Source: Prorocentrum cordatum (taxonomy: Eukaryota; Sar; Dinophyceae; Prorocentrales; Prorocentraceae). From it: 64,000 bases of DNA. Within the stretch, counting starts at the first letter, position 1. Each line of letters begins with the position of its first letter. The stretch covers positions 12,501 to 76,500 of the forward strand of contig CAUYUJ010016158.1 of assembly GCA_963575745.1 (NCBI GenBank), given 5' to 3'. A model generated the notes under the pieces. That model was not told where the DNA came from. It did no database searches and was given only the letters and a program-made list of their open reading frames with translations. A program made the position numbers and the translations under genes. Below, piece by piece: positions 33,690-44,589 of the stretch.

Positions 33690-34245
33690 TTCCTCCTGCT
33701 CCTGCTCCTTCTCCTCCTCCTCCTCCTCCCCCTCCTCCTCCCCCCCCCCCTCCTCCCTCCTCCCTCCTCCCACGTCCCTCCTTGCTCCTCCCCCTTTTTC
33801 CTCCTCCCTCCTTCCTCCTTCCACCTCGATCCTCCCTCCTCCCTCCTCCCTCCTCACCCCTCTTCCTCCCTCCTCCCTCCTCCCTCTCTTCCCTCCTCCC
33901 TCTCTCCTCCCTCCTCCCCCCTCCCTTTTCCCCCCTCTACTATTCCGCCTCCCTCTCCTCCTCCTCTCCCCCTCCTCCTCCCTCCCCTCCTCCCTCCCCC
34001 TCCTCCTCCTCCTCCTACTCCTCGTCCTCCTCTCCTCCTCCATTGTGTTCCTCCTCCCTCCACCGTCTCCCCCTCCTCCTCCTCCTCCTCCTCCTTCCTC
34101 CTCCTCTCCTCCTATTCCTCCTCCTCCTGCTCCTCCCTTTCCCTCCTCCCAGGGAGCAGGAGGAGGAGGGGGAGGAGAAGGATGTGGAACAGGAGGAGGA
34201 GGAGGAGGAGGAGGAGGAGGAGGAGGAGGAGGATACTTGGGAAGA
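33690..34245. repeat. (TCC)n then (GGA)n
   Basis: About 450 bases of CTCC-rich pyrimidine repeat switch at about 34147 to a GGA array, so the two halves are complementary in sequence type. Confidence 0.95.
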
Positions 34246-34329
34246 GGGGGACGATGATGCCAAGGCCAGCAGCTGACGTCGCACCGCTCAACAGTTTATG
34301 TGCGCGCTCTGGGCCCCCTCCCTTCTTCT

Positions 34330-34703
34330 CAGAAGGAGGAGGAGGAAGAAGAAGATGGAGAGCGGAGGGGAGGAGGAGGAGGAGGAGGAGGAGGAGGAGG
34401 AGGAGGAGGAGGAGAAGGAGGAGGAGGAGAGGAGGAGGAAGGAGTAGGAGGGGAGCGTGAGGGGGAGGAGGAGGAGGGGGAGGCAAGTGGCGGAGAGGGA
34501 TGATGAGGAGAGAGTAGAGGAGAGGAGGGCGGAGGAGAGGGAGGTAGGAGGATGAGAGGAGAGGAGGAGAGGAGAAGGAAAGATGGCGAAGGAGGGAGGA
34601 GGAGGAGGAGGAGGAGAGATGGGAGGCGGAGAGGAGGAGATGATGACGGTGTTGGACATTGAGTTGATGTTGATGGTTGTTGTTGATGATGATCTGATGA
34701 TGC

Positions 34704-34736
<33 letters not shown>

Positions 34737-34915
34737 CGACGATGATGACGATAATGATGATGAGGATGAGGAGGAGGAGGGAGGTGGAGAAGGAGGAGAA
34801 GGAGGAGGAGGAGGAGGAGGAGGGGAGGGAGGAAGAGGAGGAGGATGAGGGCGAGGAGGAGTAGGAGGAGGAGGATTGAGGCGGAGGTGGAAGAGGAGGT
34901 GGAGGACAGGAACGC
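34330..34915. repeat. (GGA)n and (GAT)n compound array
   Basis: GGA arrays at 34335-34640 and 34760-34910 flank a GATGAT section (34640-34770). Confidence 0.95.
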
Positions 34916-35239
34916 TGCCGTCGTCGCCGTCGTCCTCTGGTTCGAAAAAACCCTATCGGGGTCTTGGATTTTTTTTTCCTCGGGTTTTTTTTTCGGTCCA
35001 GGTTGCATGGCCCCTCCGACCCTTTCGGAGATCCCCAGGAACCCCAGCCGCAAAAATTCAGAAGTTTTGTCGTGGGGCGGGGGGGACCGTCGCAGCGCGA
35101 CGCTGCCGTGGCAGCTCTCGCGCGCGAGCCTTGGGGCCGTGGCCGCGCGCCGACGACGCCATGGCGGTTCCACAAGGACCCGCCGCAGCTGCCTCCTCCA
35201 CCTCCTCCTCCACCTCCATGCGCCAATCGTTTCAGGGTA
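34916..35239. other. Unique spacer
   Basis: No gene is supported. Unique GC-rich sequence with T-runs at 34970 and 34987 and a CCTCCTCCACC tract near 35195-35215. Confidence 0.35.
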
Positions 35240-35488
35240 AGAGCAGCGGTTCCCCTCCTGGTCCCCCTCTTGGCCCCCCTCCTGGTCCCCTCCTCGTCCC
35301 CCTCCTCGTCCCCTCCCGGTTCCCTCCTGGTCCCCTCCGGGTCCCCTCCTGGTCCCCTCCTGGTCCTCTCCTGGTCCCGTTCGTGGCCCCCTCCTGGCCC
35401 CCTCTTGGTCCCCTCCTGGACTCCCTCCTGGACCCCTCCTGGCCCCGTCCTGGCCCCCTCCTGGCCCCCTACTGGTCCCCCTCCTGAT
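35240..35488 (+). repeat. CCCCTCCTGGTC minisatellite
   Basis: About 17-20 degenerate 12-15-base units of CCCCTCCTGGTC. Confidence 0.9.
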
Positions 35489-35940
35489 CCGCCTCCCAAT
35501 CGAGGATCTTCATCTGGCATTGCATTGCTTTGCGTTGAATTGCAATCGCGCTTAAGTTGCATTGGATTGTATTCGAGGTGAGCTGCATTGGTTGAGATGA
35601 ATTGAATTAAGCTGCAATGATGCGTGACATGAGTCGCTCGAGCGCAAAAGGGGGTTCGTTAGATTGAGTTGCATTGGGTTGCACGACGTGTAGGGTTGAC
35701 TTGCCATGTGCTGGAATTGCATTATGCATTGCGTTGCATCTGAATTAGTTTGGTATCAAGTTGGAAGTTGGAATTTCTGTCCCATGGTAGGCCAAATCAT
35801 CACAATGTCATTCCAATCCTCGGGCCTTAAGCCCGAATGGACGGGGGGGGGCGCCGTCGTGCCCTGATCCCCTTTGTGCTTGGTCCTGCACCTCCGGAGC
35901 CATTTGGGCTCAGGAGTTTTTCGGCGTCGGCGCTCTTGGG
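35489..35940. other. Spacer with TTGCATTG words
   Basis: 35515-35750 is enriched in GTTGCATTG/TTGAATTG. The remainder is unique. No gene recognised. Confidence 0.4.
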
Positions 35941-36091
35941 TGGGCGGTTTCCCCCGGGGCCGTAGGCGACCCGAGAAGGAAGAAGAGGAGAAGGAGGAGG
36001 ACAAGGAAGGAGGAGGAGGAGGAAAAGGAGGAGGAGGAGGAGGAGGAGGAGGAGGAGGGCGGGTCGCCTAGGGCCTCCAGAGAAACCCTCC
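35941..36091. repeat. Inverted repeat around a (GGA)n tract
   Basis: GGTTTCCCCCGGGGCCGTAG plus GCGACCCG (about 35948-35974) pairs with CGGGTCGCCTAGGGCC and GAGAAACC (36060-36087). The spacer is a GGA array. Confidence 0.75.
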
Positions 36092-36136
36092 ACGCTCGGG
36101 CTCAGAAGTTTTCGGCCTCGGCTTGCCTCAGAGGTG

Positions 36137-36358
36137 ATGGCCTTGTGTGTCCAGGGTCCCGATTCTTGGAGGAGCTGTCGGGGTCGCACTGTGCCCTGGA
36201 CGCAAGCAGAGTGCAAGGCCATGGCCGAGAGCATGGCCGACGCGATGCTGCCGTCGACGCGCCAGACGATCAAGGACGGAAAGTGGGGCCAGACAAAGCT
36301 CGTGCAGCTGAATGGACACTTCGGCGTGACCACTGCGGACGTGAATAATAACAGGAGG
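36137..36358 (+). CDS. Exon 1 of unknown four-exon gene
   Basis: ATG at 36137 (MALCVQGPDSWRSCRGRTV) lies five bases after an AG (36130-36131) that could accept the trans-spliced leader; another AG at 36153-36154 is in phase, so the start is provisional. The exon encodes VPWTQAECKAMAESMADAM and WGQTKLVQLNGHFGVTTAD and ends VNNNRR before GTTTCAACGG. Joined to exons 2-4 the frame stays open to give about 404 residues. The family is not one I can name. The product is charged, with a nuclear-localisation-like KKRK in exon 3. Confidence 0.55.
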
Positions 36359-37388
36359 GTTTCAACGGTTGTTTGGGGGAAGGTGGCGAAGGACGAGGAG
36401 GAGGGCGAGCAGGAGGAGGGCGAGGACGAGGACAAGGAGAGGGAAAATCAGCAGCAGCAGGAGGAGGAGGAGGAGGAGGAGGAGGAGTAGGAGGAGAAGG
36501 AGGAGGAGGAGGCGGGGGAGGCAGAGGAGTAGGAGGAGAAGGAGGAGGGGAAAGGGAGGAAGGAAAACCGCGGAAAAGGAAGGAGGAGGTGCGGAGTAGA
36601 AGAGGAGGAATAGAGGAGGATGAGGAAGAGAAAAGGATAAAGGACACCCCACTGCGGAGGCGGGAGTGTATGCAGAGAGAGGAGGCGCGGAGGAGGCGGG
36701 TGAGAGGAGGAGGAGGCGCGGAGAGGCGGAGTGGAGTTTAAGCGACCGACCAGTGCAATCCCACACCTCCTGCGTCCCTCCCTCCTCCCTCCCTCCCTCC
36801 TTCCTCCTGCTTTCTGCTGCTCCTCCTGCTGGGCTGCTCCTCCTCCTCTGACTGACCGGCTGGTCCTCATGTGCTGTTTCCTCCTGCTGCTAGCTCCTCC
36901 TGCGCTGCTCCGTCCTTCTGCCCCTCCCCTCCTCCTCCTCCTCCTCTGCTGCCTCCTCTCCTCCTCCTTCCTCCCTCCTTCCTCCCTCCCTTCCTCTCTC
37001 CCTCCCTCCTTGTTCCCCTTCCTCCTCCTCATCTCTCCTCCTCCTCCTACCTCCTCCTCCTCCTCCTCCTCCTCCTCCTCCGCTCTTCACTTTCCATCCT
37101 TCCTTCTCTTCCTCCTCCTCCTCCTCCTCCTCCTCCTCCCTCCTCCCTCCACCTGCTCCTCCTTGCGCCACATTCTCCTCCACCTCCTCACTTTCTCCGC
37201 CTCCACCGCCTCCTCCTCCTCCTCCCCTCTCCTCCTCCATCCTCCTCCTCCTCCTCCTCCTCCTCCTCCTCCTCCCTCATTCCTCATTCATCCTCCTCCT
37301 CCTCCTTCTCCTCCTCCTTCTCCTCCTCCATTGGGGGGCTCTTCAATAACCCCCTCCCCCAAACAACCGTTTAGAACCGTTCCAAAAG
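36359..37388 (+). other. Intron 1 with terminal inverted repeats
   Basis: GT donor after AGG, AG acceptor (CCAAAAG), phase 0 at both ends. Near its left end AACGGTTGTTTGGGGGA, and near its right end TCCCCCAAACAACCGTTT, are perfect complements over 17 bases. The interior is about 1 kb of GGA then TCC repeats. The TCC half forms a long pyrimidine tract before the acceptor. Confidence 0.6.
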
Positions 37389-37769
37389 AATTATGGCATC
37401 GTCAAGGCCGTTCTGCAGCATCACAAGAAGGCAACGCCGAGCTCTTTCTTGCTTGCAGATGCAGTTCTTGAGTTGGACGCTATTCTTGACAAGAAGCTCT
37501 TAAATCCGACAAAAAACCTCCCGGATAAGGTCGTGGTGGCGATGCAAGAGGCTGGGAAACTGCGACGCCTGGTCAGCCACGTTCGGAACCTGTTCAACCG
37601 GACTGAGACGGCTCGGACCTGCAGTCTCACCGACTTGAAGGCTCTGTGCATCAAGACACCGACTAAAAAAGGATCGTCCTCGGAGAGCCTTGGCGGCTCG
37701 CCCAGCCAAATCGCCACACCCCCGCCGTTGACCGCTATCGGCTCGCCGCGCACGCCAACGCCGCCCAAG
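37389..37769 (+). CDS. Exon 2 of unknown four-exon gene
   Basis: 127 codons, phase 0: NYGIVKAVLQHHKKATPSSF, then LLADAVLELDAILDKKLLNP, LPDKVVVAMQEAGKLRRLVS, FNRTETARTCSLTDLKAL. It becomes Ser/Pro/Thr-rich (ESLGGSPSQIATPPPLTAI) and ends RTPTPPK before GTCATT. The first two thirds are predicted helical. The S/P-rich end looks like a linker. No known domain. Confidence 0.6.
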
Positions 37770-38122
37770 GTCATTCATCAGGGAGAGGGAGAGAGAGAGA
37801 GAGACGAGGACAAGGAGGAGGAGGAAGAGGAAGTGGCGAAGGCCTGCCTTCAGAAAAAAAAACGAGGATAAGGACAGGGAGGAGGAGGAGGAAGAGGAGG
37901 AGGAGGAGGAGGAGGAGGAAAAGGAAACGGAGGAAGAGCAGGAGGAGGAGGAGGAGGAGGAATGAGAGAAGGACGAGTCAGGACAATGCCTCCTCCCTCC
38001 TCTCCTCCCCCCATCCTCCTCCTCCTCCTCCCCCTCCTCCTCCCCCTCCTCCTCCTCCTCCTCCTCCTCCTCCTCCTCCTCCTCCTCCTCCTCCTCCTCC
38101 TCCTCCCCCTCCTCCTCCTCAG

Positions 38123-38580
38123 TGGTGCAGGGATGCTTCGTCGCCAACAGGTGGGGAGGAGCTTGGGGACGTGGCCCTGGGGTTGCGGCCCCAAGCTGGC
38201 TGCAGGTGTCCAACCTGCCAGCGCCTCTCCACCGACTGCCGCGTGCAGCTCGAAACGGCCTCCCCTCCCCTCCTCCTCCTCATTCTCCTCTGCCCTTCCT
38301 CCTCCTCCTCCTCCTCCTCCTCCTCCTACCTCCTCCTCCCCTCCTCCTCCTCATTCTACTCCTTCTCCTCCTCCTCCTCCTCCTCCTCCTCCTCCCCCTC
38401 CTCCTCCCCTCCTCCTCCTCCGCCTCCCCCTCCTACCTCCTCCTCTCCTCCTCCTCCTCTCTCCTCCTCCTCCTCCTCCTCCTCCTTCTCACTGATGCAG
38501 GGATGCCCCGTCGCCAAATGGCCCTTGCAGCTCGAAAAGGCCTCCTCCTCCTCCTCCTCCTCCTCCTCCTCCTCATATGA
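38123..38580 (+). repeat. Duplicated exon-like block between (TCC)n tracts
   Basis: GCAGGGATGC-CGTCGCCAA and GCAGCTCGAAA-GGCCTCC occur at 38127-38274 (with about 100 extra bases inside, encoding a Cys-rich CRCPTCQRLSTDC in one frame) and again compactly at 38498-38545. Both sit between long TCC arrays inside intron 2. They may be skipped or alternative mini-exons, or simply a duplicated intron segment. Confidence 0.4.
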
Positions 38581-38582
38581 AG

Positions 38583-39049
38583 GTGGATTACCAAGCCTTG
38601 ACTGATCAGATCTTGGGGTTGGATTCCACGAGCATCGTTCTCGGAACAGCGGCGACAGTGTTTCAGAAGGACGGGGATGGCTCGGTCAAGGTTCCGGATC
38701 CTCACGAGCAATGGGCCTTGGCAAGGCCCGAGCAGCACGACGGCGGCGACGCGGCGGCCAGCAAGAAAAGGAAGAACGGCAGCGGCAGCAAGGCGTCGTT
38801 CAAGCGCTCTTGCAAAGCGGCTCCGACGGTTCCTGCCCACGTCGACGCTGCGGAGGGCCACGTGTGGAACGAGGACGCGGTCGCGAAGTTGCTCGAGTGC
38901 CATCCAGAGTTCGGCCCTCGCGAGCAGCTGGCGTCCAAGCTGCCCCAGGAGGCCTGGCCACTGGCCATGAAGGGGGCGCACAGCTACACCTTGGTGAGCA
39001 AGAAGAATGAGCAGGGCAACTACACGGTCAAGCTGGAGATCAACATCTG
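38583..39049 (+). CDS. Exon 3 of unknown four-exon gene
   Basis: Starts after ATGAAG at phase 0 (VDYQALTDQILGLDSTSIVL). It continues GTAATVFQKDGDGSVKVPDP, a basic SKKRKNGSGSKASFKRSCK region, then VWNEDAVAKLLECHPEFGP, LPQEAWPLAMKGAHSYTLV and NYTVKLEINIW. The frame requires the exon to end at 39049 (phase 2) with a GA donor (GAGGGTTCC), because only that joins in frame to the AG|G acceptor at 39210. The basic cluster suggests a nuclear protein. No enzyme motif is seen. Confidence 0.6.
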
Positions 39050-39210
39050 GAGGGTTCCAATGGGGATTTGGGGGGAGGGGATTTTCCAGGAGGGCCCCCC
39101 CTCAGTGGCTTCGCACCTCCTGTTTTGGCGAGGTTATTTCTAAGCACCTTGGTGACTCCGTGGAAACCTCCCTCCCCCAAACGACTCCTTGGATCCCTCT
39201 GGGGCATCAG
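39050..39210 (+). other. Intron 3, inverted-repeat-ended, GA donor
   Basis: 161 bases. Starts GAGGGTTCCAATGGGGATTT and carries the mirrored CCAAACGACTCCTTGGATC plus CCTC close to its end, before TGGGGCATCAG. Its first bases resemble those of intron 1 (GAGGGTTTCAACGG, counting two codons back), so the two introns may share an origin. Confidence 0.55.
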
Positions 39211-39355
39211 GTGCAAGCACTACCGGATCCAGATGAAAAGTGACGATGCGCCCCATCACGAGTGCCCGAACGTGCTGTGGTCCAAGCACGGCGGCGCTTT
39301 TCCGGCGTGGGAGGAGGTGAAGCGGCTCTCAGGTTTCGACCCGACGTCGCGCTAG
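39211..39355 (+). CDS. Exon 4 (last) of unknown four-exon gene
   Basis: Completes the split codon and reads CKHYRIQMKSDDAPHHECP, NVLWSKHGGAFPAWEEVKR, LSGFDPTSR, stop TAG at 39353. The WSKHGG-AW-K pattern resembles C-terminal tails seen in recurrent dinoflagellate proteins of unknown function (from memory, weak). Confidence 0.6.
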
Positions 39356-40439
39356 GTGCCTCGAGGAGGAGGAGGAGGAGGAGAAGGAAGGAAGGAGGAA
39401 GAGGAGGGGGAGAATAAAGAGGAGGAGGAGGAGGAGAAGGAGGAGGAGGACGAGGAGGAGGAGGGAGGAGGGAGGAGGGAGGAAGGAGGAAGGTAGACTG
39501 ACTCTGTTCCCAACTTCCGGGGATAATGTTCCCGCAGAAGGTTCGGGAGCTCGCTTCAATGCGAGGCGTGCCGGTGCCTGTTTCTGGCGTGCCAGTGCTA
39601 GTGCCCGCCTCCCTTCAGACTGTTGCAAGGCGTGCCAGTGCCTGCTTCCGCGGAGAATGTTTGCAGTGACCGATCGGTGCCGGCGCTGGTGGCCGAGGTG
39701 TTTCGCTGCTGTCCGCGGATCTTCTTTCAACGTGGCTTGTCTGCGTGGGGAGCGGGCGAGCATTTGCGTGGAACTCCTTCCCTATCCTCCCCTCAGGCCC
39801 CCCTGAGGGGCCTCGAGTTATTGTTTCGAGATGCTGTGAGGTCTTGTGGAGCCACTCTTGCTGGTTCGAGGCCTTGCAAGGGCTCTGCAAGGTCAATTGG
39901 CGTTCAAGGACTTTCGGAGACGAACCGACAAGGGGCTCCGCAAAACCTCGCAGCATCTCAAAACAGCACAGAGCCCTACAGAGCTTCAAAGTAATAACAT
40001 ATGCTCACAATATCTCAAGGCCGTGCAAAGCCTCACACCAACAAAGGAGACTCCCAAAACCTCACAAGGTCTCAAACCAACAAGGCACCTATAAGGTCTC
40101 AAAACAGCAAGGCCTCAAACCATCAAGGGCCCCAAACATCAAACTAACACGGGCTCGAAGCAACAAGGCCTCAAACCAACAGAGTCTCAAACTAAGACGG
40201 CACCCAGTGAGGCCTCAAACCAACATGGCCTCGAATCGCGCCCTCAGGGACCCTGTCGGGGCTCTTCCAATCCTCCCGATCCTTCAACAAAGCATGCTGG
40301 GCACGGAGGTCCTCTTTGAGGCCGCGACTGGGCTTCATTAGAATTCGAGAGCGTCGGCAAGAGAGGGGAGGAGGATGGGGTGCGTGGAGAAGGAGGAATG
40401 CAACGGGGGGAGGGGAGGGGAGGGCAAGAGGAGGATGAG
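39356..40439. other. Spacer with tandem CAAACCAACAAGGCCT repeats
   Basis: (GGA)n at 39362-39490. 39530-39650 repeats GGCGTGCC-GTGCC. 39965-40235 holds about ten degenerate units of roughly 25-30 bases (CTCAAACCAACAAGGCC). No gene. Confidence 0.5.
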
Positions 40440-41540
<1,101 letters not shown>

Positions 41541-42428
41541 CCACCTGCTCTTCCTCCCCTCCCCTCCCCCTCCCTCTTCCTCCTCCTCTCCCCTCCCTCT
41601 CCTCTCCCTCCCTCCTCCGCTCCCTCCCTCCCTCCATGGCCTCCCTCACTCCATCCCCTCTTCTTCCCTCCCCGTCCTCCTCGTCCTTGTCCTCGTCATC
41701 CCCGTCCTCCCCCATCTAGCCTCGGGCGGAAAGCTCGCTTGCTGATGCTGGCAGCAGATGAGGGAGGTTGAGGGGTGGCGTCGAGGAGGCATGACGAGGA
41801 AGGGCGCGCGGCGCGAGGACCTGGGCACCGACTACAACTTCCTGCATGAGTTCCTGGCCGATCAGGAATGCCCGGCGCGCCCCTGCAGCAACCCTGTCTT
41901 GGGTCGTCTCGAAAGCTGTGCCGTCTTGGAGGGCGCGGTGGATACCGCAGGGGCCGTCTGGTGGGCTGTCTTGGCCTCTTGTGGCCTAGGGGGCTCTCAA
42001 GGACAATCCTGAATGCCTCGTGGGGCCGTCTTGGGACCCTGAAAGCCAATTTTGGGCCCCTCCAGGGCCTTCCAGGATCCTTCGAGGACCTCCCTGGGGC
42101 GTCAATGTGGACTCTGTCTTGGATCACAGTAGAGGCCGCCGTTTGGGATCTCTCGAGATCCTTGAGCCCCTCAGAGGCCATTGATCGCCATTGGCCATCT
42201 CTGAGTCAAAATCCGATTCAAAATTTTGAGGAGCAGTCTCATATTGACTTTGAGGAATCCCCCCAAAACCGTCTTGAATCTTTCAAAGGCCGTCGTGGGT
42301 TCCTCCGCGCTGCCTTCTAGGATCGTTCACAGGCAGCCTGGTGTCATTGCCTTTTATGCAATGTAATGGTGGTCTTGCATCCCTCTCAATGCTTATAGCC
42401 CCCACGTGTGATGCACACCGTCTTGCAG
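41541..42428. other. Spacer; possible small exon at 41791-41900
   Basis: ATG at 41791 opens MTRKGARREDLGTDYNFLH, EFLADQECPARPC, an ordinary-looking stretch that could be a first exon. 41890-42310 then carries repeated GGCCGTCTTGG/CTGTCTTGG words like those of noncoding tracts near 45, 47 and 61 kb. I do not link it firmly to the gene at 42582. Confidence 0.3.
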
Positions 42429-42484
42429 GAAAATGACAAGGATAGCCGATCATGCAAGCATGATCGGCTATCCTTGTCATTTTC
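42429..42484. repeat. Perfect hairpin, 27-bp arms
   Basis: 42429-42455 (GAAAATGACAAGGATAGCCG...) and 42458-42484 are exact reverse complements around an AA loop. It sits about 100 bases upstream of the ATG at 42582. Confidence 0.95.
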
Positions 42485-42522
42485 TTGCCGTGCGCAACTG
42501 TCCCCGCGTCCTTCCCCCTCCG

Positions 42523-42546
42523 CCCTCAGCCATTTTGTCAGCCAAG
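42523..42546 (+). other. Possible relict spliced leader
   Basis: TCAGCCATTTTGTCAGCCAAG shares AGCCATTTTG exactly, and CAAG at the end, with the DinoSL. It lies 36 bases before the ATG at 42582, just after a pyrimidine tract ending CTCAG. A degenerate leader at this position would mean the gene passed through an mRNA intermediate. A chance match cannot be excluded. Confidence 0.35.
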
Positions 42547-42581
42547 CTGTCGTGACCCATCAACGACCTCACAATCCGACG

Positions 42582-43055
42582 ATGGCAAAATCGCGCAATG
42601 AGAAACCAGCGAAGACAATCACGATATTTGCTAGCAGAGCCAACAAGCGTATGAAACAGCACAGTGAGCTGGTGAAAACGTTGATGCACATGGGGGCTCC
42701 ATGGATTTTGATCGCCATTCTCACCCGTTTGTACATGTCGCCTACAGTCACCCTCGAGCATCATATTGACTCCCTAGAGCTGTTTGCTGGCCAGAAAGCC
42801 TTCACGAAGGCGAAAGCCAAGATGGGTTTGATTGCTGTTGGCTATGAGATATTGGACTCGCCCAAACTCATGGACTTTCTAGACCCCTTGGGGTTTCTGA
42901 ACGCAATTGCGCTCTCGTGCCAATTAAAGCCTGGTTCGCAAGTGGTTGCGGCTCCGGTGTGCAGTTCGTGGGTATGGATATCGCGCGGCACGACTGGCAG
43001 GAGCAAGCTGGACCCCCTCGGTAATACAACCCACCCAATGGTGCGCAATGGGAAT
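42582..43055 (+). CDS. Methyltransferase-like dinoflagellate family protein, exon 1
   Basis: ATG at 42582 opens MAKSRNEKPAKTITIFASRA. After a short helical lead comes LELFAGQKAFTKAKAKMG, then DFLDPLGFLNAIALSCQLKP, VVAAPVCSSWVWISRGTTG and RSKLDPLGN. The order (D/E)xFAG, PxCSSW and, in exon 2, xEQP recalls motifs I, IV and VI of C5-DNA methyltransferases. The canonical PC-catalytic context and ENV are changed, so activity is doubtful. I remember this as a high-copy dinoflagellate family without known function. Exact 3' end uncertain: family spacing favours a junction right after VRNGN (43055). A canonical GTGAGT at 43142 with AG at 43338 would also keep the frame. Confidence 0.65.
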
Positions 43056-43357
43056 TGCATGATATACTGTGGCTTCGCATTGATCCGCCGACCCTGGGAT
43101 GAGATGAGGCGCGGAAAGCACATCCGAGGAGGGGCGGGGGGGTGAGTCATTGGAGGAGGGGGAGGGGGCCTCAAGAGGACCTCAGGGAGACTTCAAGATC
43201 TCAGGGGGCCTCAGGAAAAGCGAGACCTCAGGGTCTCAGGAAGACATCGGGACCAAATCGAGCTCTCGGTTGGGCCCCATGGAGACCTCAAGACCTCGAG
43301 CAGATCTTGCAAGCACACCATGGAAGGTCCACGGCCAGGTATGCCCTTGGGTGCAAG

Positions 43358-43676
43358 GGTTGCGGCTCTCGACTCATACTCCTGATGTTTATATTTTATG
43401 CCAAAGGCATTTTTTTTGTGATCGAGCAACCGCGGTCGAGTCTGATGGAATTTCACCCCAAATGGAAATTGTTCGCCCGGTTCTTCCCGATTTACCGCAA
43501 GTCCATCTGGATGAAGAACTTCGGCGGCGAGACTCCCAAACCAACATGGTTGTATTCTGTGCACAAGGAGATCCTTGACATCGACAACTACGCCCCGTCG
43601 AATCCCACCAAATGCACTGTCGAGCTCGAGGTGACCAAGGTCACGTATGGCTCCAATGGGCAGATGCAGATTTCAG
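43358..43676 (+). CDS. Methyltransferase-like family protein, exon 2
   Basis: Reads SRLILLMFIFYAKGIFFVIE, QPRSSLMEFHPKWKLFARFF, IWMKNFGGETPKPTWLYSV, HKEILDIDNY, VELEVTKVTYGSNGQMQIS. The FVIEQP-SS-M--HP segment and the GGETPKPTWLYS segment match the remembered family order. The acceptor is taken as the AG at 43356-43357; 43338 is an alternative. The exon must end at 43676 (phase 1) to join exon 3, which makes the donor GA (CAG then GACCTG). Confidence 0.65.
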
Positions 43677-44353
43677 GACCTGTGCCTGGATCCAATATTA
43701 CCCCTCCCCTTCCCCCTCGCAAAGTGGGGGGATGGTGAGCATCCTCCTCCTCCTCCTCCTCCTCCTCCTCCTCCTCCTCCTCGGGTCCTGATCATCCTGC
43801 TCGCCTTGCTTCTTCTTCTCCTCCTCCTTTCCCCCCCCTCCTACTCCTCCTCCTCCTCCTCCTCCTCCTCCTCGTCCTCGTCCTCGTCCTCGTTCTCGTT
43901 TCTCGTCCTCTTCATCTTCCTCTTCCTCCTCCTTCCTCTTCCCCCCCCCTCCTCCCACTCCTCCCTCCTCCTCCTCCTCCTCCTCCTCCTCCTCCTCCTC
44001 CTCCTCCCCACGGCGGGTGGGCCATGACCTTCCCAATGTTTGTTTTCGCCTGCCCGCCTCCTTCTCCTCCTGCTTCTTATCTTCCTCCTTCTTCCTCCTC
44101 CGTATTCCTCCTGTTCCATGTTTCTGGTCTTGCGCGGAGTCGCGCAGATTGGGGTTCGGATGCAAGGCGGGGGAGGGTCTGAACACATGTGGTGCTGTTT
44201 AAAACATATTCTGGCCGCCTGGGGGCCCTCTTGGGGCCTTCCCAAGGCCCGCATGAGGGCCATCTTGAAGGCTTCCTCTCCTAAGGAACCCTCCGCCGCC
44301 TTCCTTCCCGCCCCCTCGGCGCGGCACCAACTTGCGTTGCGCGCATTCCGCAG
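43677..44353 (+). other. GA-AG intron with (TCC)n tract
   Basis: Frame and family alignment (QMQISG then GKDMKRTQAYPRQFG) place the junction between 43676 and 44354. CAGGA occurs at both ends. TCC arrays fill 43741-44005. A GTGAGC at 43735 is the only nearby GT donor of good form and is out of phase. Confidence 0.6.
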
Positions 44354-44589
44354 GAGGCAAAGACATGAAGCGTACCCAGGCCTACCCTCGCCAGTTCGGC
44401 GAGGCACTTGCAAAGCTGCACGACGCGAACCGGAAGACGTTTCATCAGGGAGCATCTTGCATGATCAAAGCTGGCCAGGGTTTCGCGGTGCCAACCAACA
44501 TTGATAAGGCGATGTTGCAGGGGAGCCAGAAGACGTGGAGCGATGCAGCCCTGGGCCAGGTGATGAAAATCTTGAACAATCAGCAGTGA
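44354..44589 (+). CDS. Methyltransferase-like family protein, exon 3 (last)
   Basis: Completes a split glycine codon and reads GKDMKRTQAYPRQFGEALAK, LHDANRKTFHQGASCMIKAG, FAVPTNIDKAMLQGSQKTW, LGQVMKILNNQQ, stop TGA at 44587. The TQ-YP-FG-A-A motif is the usual C-terminal signature of this family as I remember it. It confirms that the exon belongs with 42582-43676 despite the TCC-filled intron. Confidence 0.65.

Noticed and set aside
34112-35562. Minus-strand ORFs of 353 and 424 codons
   Set aside because: Built from the GGA/GAT arrays and the CCCCTCCTGGTC minisatellite; Gly/Arg/Glu or Ser/Leu/Pro runs only.
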